This document shows, piece by piece, positions 25,108 through 34,933 of a stretch of 64,000 nucleotides of DNA. Position 1 is the stretch's first letter. Each line of letters opens with the position of its first letter. The position numbers were made by a program, and so were the translations under genes. The notes below the pieces were generated by a model. That model was not told the DNA's origin. It was given only the letters and a program-made list of their open reading frames with translations, and did not search any database. Source of the stretch: Shewanella putrefaciens (GTDB lineage Bacteria > Pseudomonadota > Gammaproteobacteria > Enterobacterales > Shewanellaceae); the NCBI RefSeq assembly GCF_016406305.1, contig NZ_CP066369.1:372001-436000 (forward strand), read 5' to 3'.

Positions 25108-27075
25108 CTAAATTGATAAGTGTTTCTTAATAAAGCTGAGCATGCTTTCGTAATAGATTTCACGACTTTCAGGTGTATAGAAGCCATGACCTGCCTTATC
25201 CCAAATCTTTTTATCATAAGGGTAATTGGCTTTTTTCAATGCAGCTTCCATCGCATCGAATTGCTCCATCGGGGCACGAACATCTTCTTCACCATGAAGC
25301 AGTAAAACAGACGCTTTGAGTTTATCGACATTGTGGGTTGGCGACATATCTCGCAGCTTCTGTATATTATTGCCGAGCACCCTATCGAGGAATGCACCAC
25401 CCGAATATGATTGAGGTATATCGCCACTGTCATGTAACTCTTCGAGATCATATACTCCTGCAGTCCCTACTGCACATTTGAACATATCGGGTGCGAGCAT
25501 AGGAGCCATTAACGCAGAGTAACCACCAAAGCTACCGCCAGAGATACAGATTTTATCTTTGTTTGCCCAGCCTTGATCGATAGCATATTGCGTGGCATCG
25601 ATAATGTCATATTGGATCTTCTCGCCCCATTGCTGGTAGCCATCTTCTTCGAACTTGGGGCCGTAACCGCCAGAGCCTCTAAAGTTTACTTGAAGTACGG
25701 CAATGCCATGTTGGGCTAGCAATTGGTTTTCAGCGTTGAACTCCCAATAATCCCTTGGACCATGGGGGCCGCCATGAGGGTTGACTACTAGTGGTAAATT
25801 CTTGGCCTCTTGGCCATTTGGCAGCGTTAAATAACCATGGAGTTCTTGACCATCACGGGCGGTAAACGTAATTGGTTTAACTTCAGCCATTGATTCAGGG
25901 TCTAGCCAACTTTTTTGTGCAAAAAGGTGTTTAAGCTTGAATTTTTTACTATCAAATAGATAGTAATCTCCGGGGTTTCTGTCATTCATCGCAACCACGA
26001 TCAATTTTTCACCATCTCGGGTTTCACTAATGATTTGAATACGATGATCTGGAACAGCCTGCATAAGCTGATTAAGCACTTTGGCTTTTTTACTTTCCTT
26101 ATCTAAAAACTCATATTCTGGATGACCATTTTCAAATTCAACGGCATATAACTCTTTGGTCTTTTTATCGATTAATATCTCGTTAGGATCAACCACCGGA
26201 TGCTGAATGATCTTATGCTGCTTGCCTGTAGCTAGCTCAATCTTGTAGATAGCGCGCGTTTCATTCTTTTTCGCACCAATTGCATAAATAGACTTGTTAT
26301 CAGTTGTAAAGGCGAGCGGTCTAAACTCCAGTAAGTCTCCTTTAAATTTATCACCTGAAATCCATTTGTCTTGGTTTTCATCAAAGTAGTAAAGCAAATC
26401 ATTTAACTTTGCATCTTGGCTAAAACTAAAGCGTACATTTTGATTATGATCGATTAAAAAATTGGCGTTCTGTACTGGTGATGAGGCCAGCTTCTTGCGT
26501 TTTCCGGAATAAACGTCGACGCGATATATTTCGGTTATTGCGTGGTTAGTGCCTGTCCAAGGGTATGCGAACACTAAAATATCATCTTCTTCATCTGGCA
26601 GTGGATCGAGCATGTAACTTGTCGCAAAAATCGGTTCTGATTTTTTAATGTTAGTGCCAGCAGAAATTCTGCCATCGCCTTTATAACCAAAGATATATTT
26701 AGGTTTACTGCCATCGGCATTCACCGCTAACATTTCACCGTAGTAAGCCGATGTTTCTATACGCTCTTGTTTATAGGTTTTCTGCAGAACGACCCGCTCA
26801 TCATTGACCCAATAATAGGCACCGACTTCACCTTTTCCATCAAAGTTGACGATATAGGACGGTTTCATGGTTTTCATATCTAGGATGATAAGAGCCCGTT
26901 TATCTTCCGCTTTGTCTATGGTTATGCCACCCAGATACTCACCCGTTGGAGATATTTGTATGTCGGTAAATTCAGCTGAGGCACTGAAGGCTTTGATTAA
27001 TTGGCTTGGTTCTGCATAGAGGTTTGTTGCGAGTAACCCGCAAATGAGAAGCAAGCATCTTTGAAGATGTTTCAT
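25108..27075 (-). CDS. Secreted S9 family peptidase (prolyl oligopeptidase/acyl-peptide hydrolase-like)
   Basis: A 655-residue serine peptidase. An N-terminal signal peptide (MKHLQRCLLLICGLLATNLYAEP) indicates export to the periplasm. Residues about 25-400 form a beta-propeller; the C-terminal alpha/beta hydrolase domain has the oxyanion region NPHGGPHGPRDYW, the nucleophile GGSFGGYSA, an acid in LLHGEEDVRAP and the His in KAGHGFYTP. The triad is complete. It probably trims short peptides taken up or released in the periplasm. It stands alone between folE and slmA. Confidence 0.9.
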   Translation of the reverse strand: MKHLQRCLLLICGLLATNLYAEPSQLIKAFSASAEFTDIQISPTGEYLGGITIDKAEDKRALIILDMKTMKPSYIVNFDGKGEVGAYYWVNDERVVLQKTYKQERIETSAYYGEMLAVNADGSKPKYIFGYKGDGRISAGTNIKKSEPIFATSYMLDPLPDEEDDILVFAYPWTGTNHAITEIYRVDVYSGKRKKLASSPVQNANFLIDHNQNVRFSFSQDAKLNDLLYYFDENQDKWISGDKFKGDLLEFRPLAFTTDNKSIYAIGAKKNETRAIYKIELATGKQHKIIQHPVVDPNEILIDKKTKELYAVEFENGHPEYEFLDKESKKAKVLNQLMQAVPDHRIQIISETRDGEKLIVVAMNDRNPGDYYLFDSKKFKLKHLFAQKSWLDPESMAEVKPITFTARDGQELHGYLTLPNGQEAKNLPLVVNPHGGPHGPRDYWEFNAENQLLAQHGIAVLQVNFRGSGGYGPKFEEDGYQQWGEKIQYDIIDATQYAIDQGWANKDKICISGGSFGGYSALMAPMLAPDMFKCAVGTAGVYDLEELHDSGDIPQSYSGGAFLDRVLGNNIQKLRDMSPTHNVDKLKASVLLLHGEEDVRAPMEQFDAMEAALKKANYPYDKKIWDKAGHGFYTPESREIYYESMLSFIKKHLSI

Positions 27076-27166
27076 CTACATTCCTTGTATTCTAATGTTG
27101 GTGTTTTGTTATATGGCGGTAAAGACTAAATCAAACGTTGCAGTGGAGCAAGGGAGAGCAGATAAA

Positions 27167-27190
27167 AATAAAGGACGGTTTTACCGTCCC
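27167..27190 (-). terminator. Terminator after slmA
   Basis: GGACGGT (27173-27179) pairs with ACCGTCC (27183-27189) over a TTT loop. On the minus strand it continues into a T-rich run. Confidence 0.7.
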
Positions 27191-27206
27191 ATATGCTGTA
27201 ATTTCA

Positions 27207-27800
27207 TTAACTTTGCAAAAGCTGGTGTTGGATAAATCGCCACTGTTCATCGAAGTGTGTGGTTGGTTTGAGTTTGAATTCACTTCGTACAAATTGAGCG
27301 ATTCGGCCTTCGGCAAAGGCTAATAGCAAATTAGCCAATATGGCTTCGTCTAAATTAAAGCCTTTGCCTTCCCGCAGGGTTTTTTCCCGTAAAATTTGCT
27401 TTAGCTGAGTTTCGATCTTGGCAAATAGGGTGCTGATCCGGCTGCGCAGGCGTTCGTTTTCCCCCAGAAGCGCATCCCCATTGAGCACGCGGGAAATCCC
27501 GGGATTACGCTCGGCAAAAATCAGCAGTAGTTGCAGCACCAGTTGGCAGCGCTTCATGGTGTCTTTCTCATCATCCATGATTAAGTTAATGCGCGAGAGC
27601 AGTGACTCTTCGATAAATTCAATTAAGCCTTCAAACATCCGCGCCTTGCTGGGGAAATGGCGGTAAAGCGCGGCTTCCGATACTCCCACTTCCGAGGCGA
27701 GTTTGGCGGTGGTAATACGTTGTCCGGGACTGGTTTCTAGCATTTGCGCTAGGCATTGCAAAATATGTTCACGACGATTAATTTTTGGGCTTACAGCCAT
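27207..27800 (-). CDS. slmA: Nucleoid occlusion factor SlmA (TetR family)
   Basis: DNA-bound inhibitor of FtsZ polymerisation that keeps the septum away from the nucleoid. The 197-residue protein begins [22 protein letters not shown] and has the [26 protein letters not shown]. The C-terminal part includes the FtsZ-interacting helices ([20 protein letters not shown]). Position beside dut and coaBC is as in E. coli. Its partner FtsZ is encoded at the right end of this window. Confidence 0.95.
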   Translation of the reverse strand: MAVSPKINRREHILQCLAQMLETSPGQRITTAKLASEVGVSEAALYRHFPSKARMFEGLIEFIEESLLSRINLIMDDEKDTMKRCQLVLQLLLIFAERNPGISRVLNGDALLGENERLRSRISTLFAKIETQLKQILREKTLREGKGFNLDEAILANLLLAFAEGRIAQFVRSEFKLKPTTHFDEQWRFIQHQLLQS

Positions 27801-27834
27801 TGCAGTATCCTTGGCTTAATAACGACTTGGGGGA

Positions 27835-28293
27835 TTATTTAGTGCCTGAATGGCCAAATCCACCTTCACCACGATCTGAACTGTCGAACTCATCAACGAG
27901 TTTGAATTGGGCCTGTACCACAGGAACAAACACCAACTGTGCGAGACGATCACCTATTTCTAAGGTAAATGGGCAATCGCTTCTATTCCAGCAAGACACC
28001 AATAAGGGGCCTTGATAATCGGAGTCGATAAGCCCGACCAGATTCCCCAGTACGATACCCTGTTTATGGCCAAGACCGGAGCGGGGTAAAATCACCGCCG
28101 CCAGCCCTGGGTCGGCTACATGGATGGCAATCCCCGTTGGGATAAGCCGAGTTTCACCGGGTGCTATCGTCATTGTGGTGTCTATCATGGCGCGAAGATC
28201 CATACCCGCACTGCCTGGGGTGGCGTAAGCGGGCAGGGGAAACTCAGAACCAATACGGGAATCGAGGATCTTTAATTCAATCGGTGTTTTCAT
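27835..28293 (-). CDS. dut: dUTP diphosphatase
   Basis: Hydrolyses dUTP to dUMP and pyrophosphate, limiting uracil in DNA and feeding dTMP synthesis. The 152-residue trimeric enzyme shows all five motifs: [35 protein letters not shown] and the C-terminal [10 protein letters not shown]. The start overlaps the coaBC stop (ATGA), so it is translationally coupled. Confidence 0.97.
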   Translation of the reverse strand: MKTPIELKILDSRIGSEFPLPAYATPGSAGMDLRAMIDTTMTIAPGETRLIPTGIAIHVADPGLAAVILPRSGLGHKQGIVLGNLVGLIDSDYQGPLLVSCWNRSDCPFTLEIGDRLAQLVFVPVVQAQFKLVDEFDSSDRGEGGFGHSGTK

Positions 28294-29507
28294 GTATTTG
28301 TTTTTTCTTTCACTATCAACGAAAGTAATTGCCGTGCCAGCGTGAGCTTGTCAGTGGCGGGCAAATCTTGGCTACCTTGCGGCCAGAACACGCGCAGGGC
28401 ATTGACATCGGCATTAAAACCAAGGCCTGCGACGGAAACGTCGTTTGCGGCGATCATATTCAAGTTTTTACGTTTGAGTTTATCGCGGGCGTAGGTTTCT
28501 ACATTATGGGTCTCTGCGGCAAATCCCACCACAAAGGGACGGTTTGGCAAGCTTGCGACCGTGGCTAAGATATCAGGATTCCTCACCAGTGCAAGTTGCA
28601 TTTCTTCTGCGGATTTTTTGATTTTACAGGTGGCGACATCGCTAATGCGGTAATCGGCAACGGCGGCGCAACCAATAAAAATATGTTTTTTATCAACATT
28701 ATCCATTACAGCGTCGAGCATGTTTTGCGCTGATTCAACATCGATACGAGTGACGCCTTCGGGAGTGGCTAGATTAACTGGCCCTGAGACCAAAGTCACA
28801 GTTGCGCCCATCTCTGCCGCGGCTTTGGCGAGGGCAAAGCCCATTTTCCCCGAACTGTGATTCGAAATGTATCTAACGGGGTCGATAGCTTCGCGGGTCG
28901 GGCCGGCGGTGATCAGTACCGACTGGCCAGCAAGAGGCTGCGCAGAGACTTCTTTTGTTGCAAAAAAATCACTGGCTAGCTCGGCAATTTCTAGCGGTTC
29001 GAGCATACGTCCAGGGCCGACTTCGCCGCATGCTTGGCTGCCGCTCGCGGGTCCCCACAGTGTGTAACCCCGTGAAGCTAGGCTAGTCAAATTCGCTTGA
29101 GTCGCCACATTGCGATACATCTGCTGATTCATCGCAGGACACAGGGCGATAGGCGCCTCGGTGGCAAGACACGTGGTGGTGATTAATTCATCCGCCATAC
29201 CGGCATTGATACGGGCGAGTAAGTTGGCCGTTGCTGGGGCGATGATCACTAAATCGGCCCAGCGAGCGAGTTCAATGTGCCCCATCGCGGCCTCTGCCGC
29301 AGGATCGAGCAAACTCGAGGCGACTGGATGCCCTGACAAGGCTTGCAGTGTGAGGGGGGTGATAAACTCCTGCGCACTTTGACTCATCACCACGCGCACA
29401 TCAAAGCCGCGTTCTTTTAGTCGGCGCACTAAATCAGCACTTTTATAGGCCGCAATACCGCCGCCAATGCCCAGAAGGACGTTTTTATTTGTCAGACTCA
29501 CAGACAT
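28290..29507 (-). CDS. coaBC: Bifunctional phosphopantothenoylcysteine synthetase/decarboxylase
   Basis: Two consecutive steps of coenzyme A synthesis. The 405-residue protein has an N-terminal FMN-dependent decarboxylase ([18 protein letters not shown], active-site His in the NHSSG-preceding half, PAMNQQMY, and the substrate-flap Cys in [12 protein letters not shown]) and a C-terminal synthetase domain ([22 protein letters not shown]). The frame is open to 29570, but the ATG at 29507 gives the family N-terminus. It is divergent from radC and coupled to dut. Confidence 0.95.
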   Translation of the reverse strand: MSVSLTNKNVLLGIGGGIAAYKSADLVRRLKERGFDVRVVMSQSAQEFITPLTLQALSGHPVASSLLDPAAEAAMGHIELARWADLVIIAPATANLLARINAGMADELITTTCLATEAPIALCPAMNQQMYRNVATQANLTSLASRGYTLWGPASGSQACGEVGPGRMLEPLEIAELASDFFATKEVSAQPLAGQSVLITAGPTREAIDPVRYISNHSSGKMGFALAKAAAEMGATVTLVSGPVNLATPEGVTRIDVESAQNMLDAVMDNVDKKHIFIGCAAVADYRISDVATCKIKKSAEEMQLALVRNPDILATVASLPNRPFVVGFAAETHNVETYARDKLKRKNLNMIAANDVSVAGLGFNADVNALRVFWPQGSQDLPATDKLTLARQLLSLIVKEKTNT

Positions 29508-29631
29508 GATCCGAGATTGAAATAATGCCGCCAACGATATCACAAAGCGGCTAATTTTAGTGACTATCACAGTTCAAAAAATCTCGTCCATACTCTGTAA
29601 ACTGCAAATAAGGGGAATGACAGGAGGTCGT

Positions 29632-30309
29632 ATGGCGATTAAGGACTGGCCAGAGGGAGAAGGGCCCCGGGATAAACTGCTACAAAAAGGAGCCGCGCAT
29701 CTGTCCGATGCGGAATTGCTTGCCGTTTTGCTGCGTAATGGCTTATCTGGACTCAATGCGGTGGATTTGGCACGTTCACTTATCCAGGAATTTGGTGGAT
29801 TAAGAAGCTTACTTTGTGCACCAAAGCATCAGGTGTGTCGACTTCCGGGCGTGGGACCTGTAAAATACGCTCAGCTTCAAGCTGCGGCTGAATTAGCGCG
29901 GCGTGTGGCACAAGAAAACCTGCAGAGAGGTCAGGTTTTGACAAATCCCGATTTAACTCGGGACTATTTAATGCGACAATTAGCTGACCGCTCCTATGAA
30001 GTGTTCGCAATTTTGCTGCTGGATAGCCAGCATAGAGTAATTCAGTTTGTCGAATTATTCCGCGGAACCATAGATTCAGCCTCAGTATATCCACGTGAAG
30101 TGGTGAGCTTAGTGCTTGAAAAAAAGGCTGCTGCCGTCATAGTGTGTCACAATCATCCGTCGGGGATTGCCGAGCCCAGTCAGGCTGACCGACGAATAAC
30201 TGAGCGATTAAAAAATGCGTTAGCAACCATAGATGTATCCTTGTTGGATCATATGGTTGTCGGTGATCGAGAGATAGTTTCTTTTGCGGAACGAGGCTGG
30301 ATTAATTAA
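29632..30309 (+). CDS. radC: RadC family JAMM-domain protein
   Basis: Conserved DNA-metabolism-associated protein of uncertain function, despite the name. The 225-residue protein has a helix-hairpin-helix-like LPGVGPVKYAQLQ and the C-terminal JAMM metalloprotease-like motif CHNHPSG followed by SQADRRIT. An earlier in-frame start at 29560 is possible, but the ATG at 29632 has a perfect AGGAGG four bases upstream. It is the chromosomal housekeeping copy, next to rpmB as in E. coli. Confidence 0.93.
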   Translation: MAIKDWPEGEGPRDKLLQKGAAHLSDAELLAVLLRNGLSGLNAVDLARSLIQEFGGLRSLLCAPKHQVCRLPGVGPVKYAQLQAAAELARRVAQENLQRGQVLTNPDLTRDYLMRQLADRSYEVFAILLLDSQHRVIQFVELFRGTIDSASVYPREVVSLVLEKKAAAVIVCHNHPSGIAEPSQADRRITERLKNALATIDVSLLDHMVVGDREIVSFAERGWIN

Positions 30310-30317
30310 TCTAACAC

Positions 30318-30431
30318 TTGATCTTCACTCTGTGATCGTGTATAAAATGCGCCCTCTTTGTGCCTCGGGCGACGGCCATACGAGGCACATTAATGCTCGA
30401 GCGTTAAAATTGTTTTTTGGAGAAGATTGAC
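30318..30431 (+). promoter_or_regulatory. rpmBG promoter and leader hairpin
   Basis: Sigma70 promoter: -35 TTGATC (30318-30323), 17-bp spacer, -10 TATAAA (30341-30346), then a GC-rich discriminator GCGCCC typical of stringently controlled genes. The leader contains a perfect 8-bp stem, GTGCCTCG (30360-30367) with CGAGGCAC (30381-30388), about 44 bases before the rpmB start. Confidence 0.65.
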
Positions 30432-30668
30432 ATGTCAAGAGTATGCCAAGTTACTGGCAAGAAGCCGATGGTTGGTAACAACCGTTCGCATGCAAAAAAC
30501 GCGACCCGTCGTCGTTTTTTACCTAACCTACAAAACCACCGTTTTTGGTTAGAAGAAGAAAAACGTTTCGTACAGTTACGTGTATCTACTAAAGGTATCC
30601 GTCTGATCGATAAGAAAGGTATTGAAGTTGTTGTTGCTGAACTTCGTGCCCGTGGCGAGAAGGTGTAA
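30432..30668 (+). CDS. rpmB: 50S ribosomal protein L28
   Basis: Large-subunit ribosomal protein. The 78-residue sequence begins [21 protein letters not shown] and includes [15 protein letters not shown], standard for L28. TTTGGAGAAG provides the ribosome site. Six bases separate it from rpmG, so the two are co-transcribed and probably co-regulated through the hairpin in the leader. Confidence 0.97.
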   Translation: MSRVCQVTGKKPMVGNNRSHAKNATRRRFLPNLQNHRFWLEEEKRFVQLRVSTKGIRLIDKKGIEVVVAELRARGEKV

Positions 30669-30674
30669 TAGATC

Positions 30675-30848
30675 ATGGCTAAAGCTAAAGGTAATCGTGA
30701 GAAGATCAAATTAGTTTCTACAGCTAAAACTGGTCACTTCTACACAACTGAAAAAAACAAGCGTAACATGCCTGAAAAAATGGAAATCAAAAAATTTGAT
30801 CCAGTTATTCGCCAGCACGTTATCTACAAAGAAGCCAAAATCAAGTAA
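30675..30848 (+). CDS. rpmG: 50S ribosomal protein L33
   Basis: A 57-residue large-subunit protein: [20 protein letters not shown] at the start, then [23 protein letters not shown] and a basic end. It lacks the paired CxxC motifs, so it is the zinc-free form, like E. coli L33. It follows rpmB at six bases and ends before a strong terminator. Confidence 0.96.
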   Translation: MAKAKGNREKIKLVSTAKTGHFYTTEKNKRNMPEKMEIKKFDPVIRQHVIYKEAKIK

Positions 30849-30870
30849 TCCTTGGTTAGTGTTTCGAGAA

Positions 30871-30898
30871 AAGCCCCTTATTTAAGGGGCTTTTTTTT
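30871..30898 (+). terminator. Strong terminator after rpmBG
   Basis: AAGCCCCTTA (30871-30880) pairs with TAAGGGGCTT (30883-30892), followed by a run of eight T residues in total. Confidence 0.9.
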
Positions 30899-30989
30899 AC
30901 GCTTTTTTAGCTGCAAGTCATCAAGTTGAGATAATTTTATCGCAAACTTAAGTCTTATAATTTTGTGCCGTACAGTTAAAAAAATGTAA

Positions 30990-31091
30990 ACACTTACTGA
31001 AAGTGTAAAATTGTGCGAATGTAAGCACTTTAATGTATTAAAACTGCATTTTAATGAGAATAAATTCTTTATATGTGAATTAAAATGCAAT
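30990..31091 (+). promoter_or_regulatory. argA upstream region with ARG-box-like inverted repeats
   Basis: TGTGAATTAAAATGCAAT (31074-31091) fits the ArgR box pattern (TGAAT-N4-ATTCA with one mismatch). A second, weaker box-like site starts at 31043. The two carry an 11-bp inverted pair, TGCATTTTAAT (31045-31055) and ATTAAAATGCA (31079-31089). Another small inverted repeat, ACACTT/AAGTGT, lies at 30990-31006. ArgR control of argA is established in E. coli; binding here is inferred. Confidence 0.45.
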
Positions 31092-31171
31092 ACCATACGC
31101 GAAACTTAACGATTCATTCCTGGCGTGTTAATAGTGACGTTGCCAGCTCAAAAATGAGGTGTAAATAACGC

Positions 31172-32491
31172 GTGCGTACCACTGAACTGGTTGATGGATT
31201 TCGTCATTCTGCCCCCTATGTTAATGCTCACAGAGGTAAAACTTTTGTGGTCATGCTGGGTGGCGAAGCTTTGGCTCAAAATCAATTTCGCGCCATCTTA
31301 AATGATGTCGCTTTGCTGCACAGTTTAGGGATTAAAGTGGTGTTGGTATATGGTGCTAGGCCGCAGATAGATGCTGCGCTAGCTGCCAACGGTATTGAAC
31401 CTGCCTACCATGATGGTGTACGCATCACGGATGAAGACTCACTCAAAGTGATTAAACAGGTGGCCGGTGCGCTGCAGTTTGATATCACCGCACGTTTATC
31501 CATGAGTTTAAGTAATACTCCAATGCAGGGCGCGCAAATTAACTTAGTGAGTGGCAACTTTGTGATTGCCCAGCCGCTGGGTGTGGATAATGGCGTGGAT
31601 TTTTGCCTGAGCGGTAAAGTGCGCCGGATTGATGCCCAAGGTTTGAAACGTCAGCTCGACAACCACTGTATCGTATTGATGGGGCCTATTGCCGCTTCGG
31701 TTACCGGTGAAAGCTTTAACTTAACGGCGGAAGAGATTGCCACTCAAGTGGCGATTAAGCTCAAAGCCGATAAGATGATTGGCTTTAGTTCGCAGAACGG
31801 CATCCTCGACCGTAATGGTGATGTGATCGCCGAGTTAATGCCCAATGATGCGCAGAACATCCTCAATAAGCTTGCTGAGCAAGGCTCTGCCTGTGTGGGC
31901 ACTATGGCTTTCTTGAAGGCGAGCATCGACGCCTGCCGCAATGGTGTGCCACGCTGTCATTTAGTCAGCTATCTCGAAGATGGTGCGCTGCTGCAGGAAC
32001 TGTTCTCCCGTGAAGGTATTGGTACTCAGATTGTCACTGAAAGTGCCGAGCGATTACGCCGCGCTTCGATCGCCGATATCGGGGGGGTATTGAACCTTAT
32101 CCGTCCGTTGGAGGAGCAAGGCATTCTGGTGCGCCGTAGCCGTGAGCAGCTCGAGATTGAAATCGAGCAGTTTATGTTGATTGAGCGCGATGGCTTAGTG
32201 ATTGGCTGTGCCGCGCTTTATCCTTTTGAAGAAGATAATGCCGGTGAGTTTGCTTGTCTTGTGGTGCATCCCGATTATCGTGATGCCGACAGGGGGAGCC
32301 TGCTGCTGAAGAATATTATTGGCCAGGCGCGCAGCCGGGGTTATTCTCGCTTGTTCGCGCTGACGACCCGCAGCATTCACTGGTTTTTAGAGCATGGTTT
32401 TGTGATTGAAGATGTGGAAGCGCTGCCGCAGAAGAAAAAGCAGCTGTATAACTATCAGCGCCGCTCCAAAATTCTCGCCCTCGATCTATAA
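31172..32491 (+). CDS. argA: N-acetylglutamate synthase (amino-acid N-acetyltransferase)
   Basis: Commits glutamate to arginine synthesis by acetylation with acetyl-CoA. The 439-residue classical ArgA form has an N-terminal amino-acid-kinase-like domain that binds feedback arginine ([23 protein letters not shown]) and a C-terminal GNAT domain ([18 protein letters not shown]). Translation begins at a GTG with GAGGTG upstream. It stands apart from the other arg genes, downstream of ARG-box-like sites. Confidence 0.95.
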   Translation: MRTTELVDGFRHSAPYVNAHRGKTFVVMLGGEALAQNQFRAILNDVALLHSLGIKVVLVYGARPQIDAALAANGIEPAYHDGVRITDEDSLKVIKQVAGALQFDITARLSMSLSNTPMQGAQINLVSGNFVIAQPLGVDNGVDFCLSGKVRRIDAQGLKRQLDNHCIVLMGPIAASVTGESFNLTAEEIATQVAIKLKADKMIGFSSQNGILDRNGDVIAELMPNDAQNILNKLAEQGSACVGTMAFLKASIDACRNGVPRCHLVSYLEDGALLQELFSREGIGTQIVTESAERLRRASIADIGGVLNLIRPLEEQGILVRRSREQLEIEIEQFMLIERDGLVIGCAALYPFEEDNAGEFACLVVHPDYRDADRGSLLLKNIIGQARSRGYSRLFALTTRSIHWFLEHGFVIEDVEALPQKKKQLYNYQRRSKILALDL

Positions 32492-32516
32492 GCTTAAAGT
32501 GCAACTTTATTATTAA

Positions 32517-32540
32517 TGCCAGCCGAGTGCTGGCATTTTG
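32517..32540 (+). terminator. Terminator after argA
   Basis: TGCCAGC (32517-32523) pairs with GCTGGCA (32529-32535), followed by TTTTG. The T run is short. Confidence 0.65.
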
Positions 32541-32598
32541 TTGATTAAATATGTCTTTATTGGCAGGTTAAGGCTTCACTGCATAGGAGATGCTGCCA

Positions 32599-33117
32599 AT
32601 GACCCCTCAAATTTTCGAGCTGGCACCTTTAGCTCAAACCTCTATTTTAAGCTTTATTATCTTACTCTTAGGCTTGAGCGGTCTGCTGTTCATGCTATGG
32701 CTAAAGCAGATGCCGATAGTAACCAAGTTTGCCAGTCTGGGATTATTGCTGACAATGTTAGGAGGATTTTCTTGGGTTTTCTATCAATCGAGTCACGCTC
32801 AGTTAGTGTTAACCGATACAGAGCTCACATTGGATGTTCCTTTCTATAAAGTGCAGTTATCCCGTGCGGATTTATTGTCCGCCGAGGCGCGTATAGTCGA
32901 TTTGCGGCAAGAGGGGCATTTAACGCCGAGGTTTAAAACGAACGGCATAGGCATGCCTGGGTTTCAATTGGGCTGGTTTAATTTGCAGGGAAAAGGTAGA
33001 GCATTTTTGGCAATAACAGATCAGTCACAATTAGTGTTAGTACCAACGACTAAAGGCTACAGTTTATTACTGACAGTGCCGCAAGGGATTGAATTTTTAA
33101 CACAATTACAGAAGTGA
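32599..33117 (+). CDS. Small membrane protein with bacterial PH-like domain
   Basis: About 172 residues. Two N-terminal membrane helices (SILSFIILLLGLSGLLFMLWL and FASLGLLLTMLGGFSWVFY) are followed by a beta-rich soluble part (LVLTDTELTLDVPFY through TKGYSLLLTVPQGIEFL) that resembles bacterial PH domains. The TNGIGMPGFQLGWF stretch is distinctive of that group. Function unknown. I favour the ATG at 32599 because AGGAG lies nine bases before it, while the ATG at 32590 directly abuts that site. Confidence 0.7.
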   Translation: MTPQIFELAPLAQTSILSFIILLLGLSGLLFMLWLKQMPIVTKFASLGLLLTMLGGFSWVFYQSSHAQLVLTDTELTLDVPFYKVQLSRADLLSAEARIVDLRQEGHLTPRFKTNGIGMPGFQLGWFNLQGKGRAFLAITDQSQLVLVPTTKGYSLLLTVPQGIEFLTQLQK

Positions 33118-33160
33118 TTATGCCATCACTTCTGTAACTGTTTTATCGGCGTGATAATGT

Positions 33161-34045
33161 TTACGCCGTTTTGCGTTTATAGGCCATATCTAAGGTAAAG
33201 ACGAGCAGCGCGCTCCAGATAAAGCCGAAGGTTACGCCTTTTTCGGCATCGAAGGGCTCATTAAACAGGCTCACTGCGAGGATAAACATAATGCTCGGAC
33301 CGATATATTGGAAAAAACCGAGCATAGATAGTGGAATGCGAACCGCCGCCCCCGCAAAACACAGCAGCGGAATCGTGGTCACAATCCCCGCAGCGATAAG
33401 CAGTAAGTTTAAGTGCCAATCATTTGTTAGCATGTTGGCGGTTGCGGTATCCAGCGTTGCAATAAGATAAATTAACGCAACCGGTAATAGCACTGCTGTT
33501 TCAACTAATAAGCCAGCCTTGGCGTCCACATTGACCTTCTTTCGCAGCAGTGCATAGAAGCCAAAGGTGCCGGCGAGTGCCAGTGAGACAATGGGAATTG
33601 AGCCAAATGAGATTAGCTGGATCAACACGCCTGCGCTGGCAAGTGCGACCGCAAACCATTGCAATTTACGTAACCTTTCCCCTAAAAACAGCATGCCGAG
33701 CAATACATTCAACAGTGGGTTGATAAAGTAGCCTAAGCTGGCATCGAGCATATGATCGTTATTCACCGCCCAAATAAATAGCAACCAATTCCCTGCGATT
33801 AAGATAGAGGTAATGGCGAGTACTATCAGCTGTTTAGGTTGTTTGAATAACAAGCGTAGTCGAGAAAATCCGCCGATAAATTGCATGATGATCAACATAA
33901 ACACAAATGACCAAATGACGCGGTGGAGCAATATTTCGGTGGCGGAAACATGGTGGAGTAACTTGAAATATAAAGGCGCAAAACCCCACATACAGTATGC
34001 ACTGACGGCGAGTAGGATCCCTTTGCGGTATTCAAAATCTGGCAT
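33161..34045 (-). CDS. rarD: RarD protein, EamA/DMT-family transporter
   Basis: A 294-residue inner-membrane protein with about ten hydrophobic helices; MWGFAPLYFKLLHHVSATEILLHR and FINPLLNVLLGMLFLGERL are typical RarD segments. E. coli rarD is linked by name to chloramphenicol sensitivity, but the natural substrate is unknown. It is next to yigI and recQ, as in E. coli. Confidence 0.93.
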   Translation of the reverse strand: MPDFEYRKGILLAVSAYCMWGFAPLYFKLLHHVSATEILLHRVIWSFVFMLIIMQFIGGFSRLRLLFKQPKQLIVLAITSILIAGNWLLFIWAVNNDHMLDASLGYFINPLLNVLLGMLFLGERLRKLQWFAVALASAGVLIQLISFGSIPIVSLALAGTFGFYALLRKKVNVDAKAGLLVETAVLLPVALIYLIATLDTATANMLTNDWHLNLLLIAAGIVTTIPLLCFAGAAVRIPLSMLGFFQYIGPSIMFILAVSLFNEPFDAEKGVTFGFIWSALLVFTLDMAYKRKTA

Positions 34046-34248
34046 GAGATATCTTCGAAGGACAACGAGACCGCGATTGTAGGTGTGTCTGTCTAATGAC
34101 TCAAGGAATTCGCTGGGTTCTTTCGTTACAGAATATCTCTATTAAGGGATTGAACTGATGATTTTAGATTGTAACAAAATGATTAATAAAGATATTTACA
34201 TCAGTCTGCTTGGATTTTTTCCCTAGATGAGCATCGCGAGTGAGCCCG

Positions 34249-34713
34249 CTAACCTACCATATAAGTCCCTGTCCCAAAAGCGATATGCGTGCCTTGCTCA
34301 TTATGCAATTCCATGCGACATACTGAGACTCGATTACCCGCACGGATGACGCTACCCGTGCCCGTAAAAGTGAGGCCGCGCCCAGGACGTAGATAATCGA
34401 CCCGCATATCAATCGTCCCTAGTGTTTGCAGGCGTTGCTGTAATTCTTCGATGGTCCAATCATCACGGCTGGCGACTAAGCCTGCAAAAGCTGTGAGTCC
34501 ACCGACCACATCCAGTACCGTCGCAGTGACACCACCGTGGAGAATTTGTTGGTGAATATTGCCGATAAGCTCAGGCTTCATATTGATGACCACCTCTACG
34601 CCATCGATATCGTAGCGCTTAATATCGAGCCCGAGCAGATTATGAAAAGGTACATGCTTATCAAATACTTCTGCGACACGTTTTAATACCTCTGCTTGGA
34701 TCTGGGTCGTCAT
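34249..34713 (-). CDS. yigI: YigI family hotdog-fold thioesterase
   Basis: Acyl-CoA thioesterase-like protein of 154 residues. The PaaI-type signature ILHGGVTATVLDVVGG contains the catalytic HGG and Asp. DMRVDYLRPGRG and RMELHNEQGTHIAFGTGTYMVG complete the hotdog fold. Assigned to YigI from its place between rarD and recQ, the E. coli order. Start taken at 34713, nine bases after AAGGA; earlier in-frame ATGs at 34722 and 34764 are less well placed. Confidence 0.85.
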   Translation of the reverse strand: MTTQIQAEVLKRVAEVFDKHVPFHNLLGLDIKRYDIDGVEVVINMKPELIGNIHQQILHGGVTATVLDVVGGLTAFAGLVASRDDWTIEELQQRLQTLGTIDMRVDYLRPGRGLTFTGTGSVIRAGNRVSVCRMELHNEQGTHIAFGTGTYMVG

Positions 34714-34933
34714 TATGTTCATCCTTGTGGCGAAATTCGGCTTAATTGGATTTATTATCGACACTTAATCTATTGGTAAGTGCGGCTAGAGCAATTAATC
34801 TACAGTGAAGCGAACGATAAATGCAACTCTACTGCTTAGAGGAAGCCACACCAGCGGAGGATCCGATATTGGTGCAAGACAGGAGCGGTTCAGTCCTTTA
34901 GAATAAGCCCCTCACTTTTTAGATAGTAGATCC

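Noticed and set aside
30675..30848. rpmG as a zinc-starvation paralogue because it lacks CxxC
   Set aside because: The primary L33 of gammaproteobacteria such as E. coli also lacks cysteines, and the gene is in the standard rpmB-rpmG pair.
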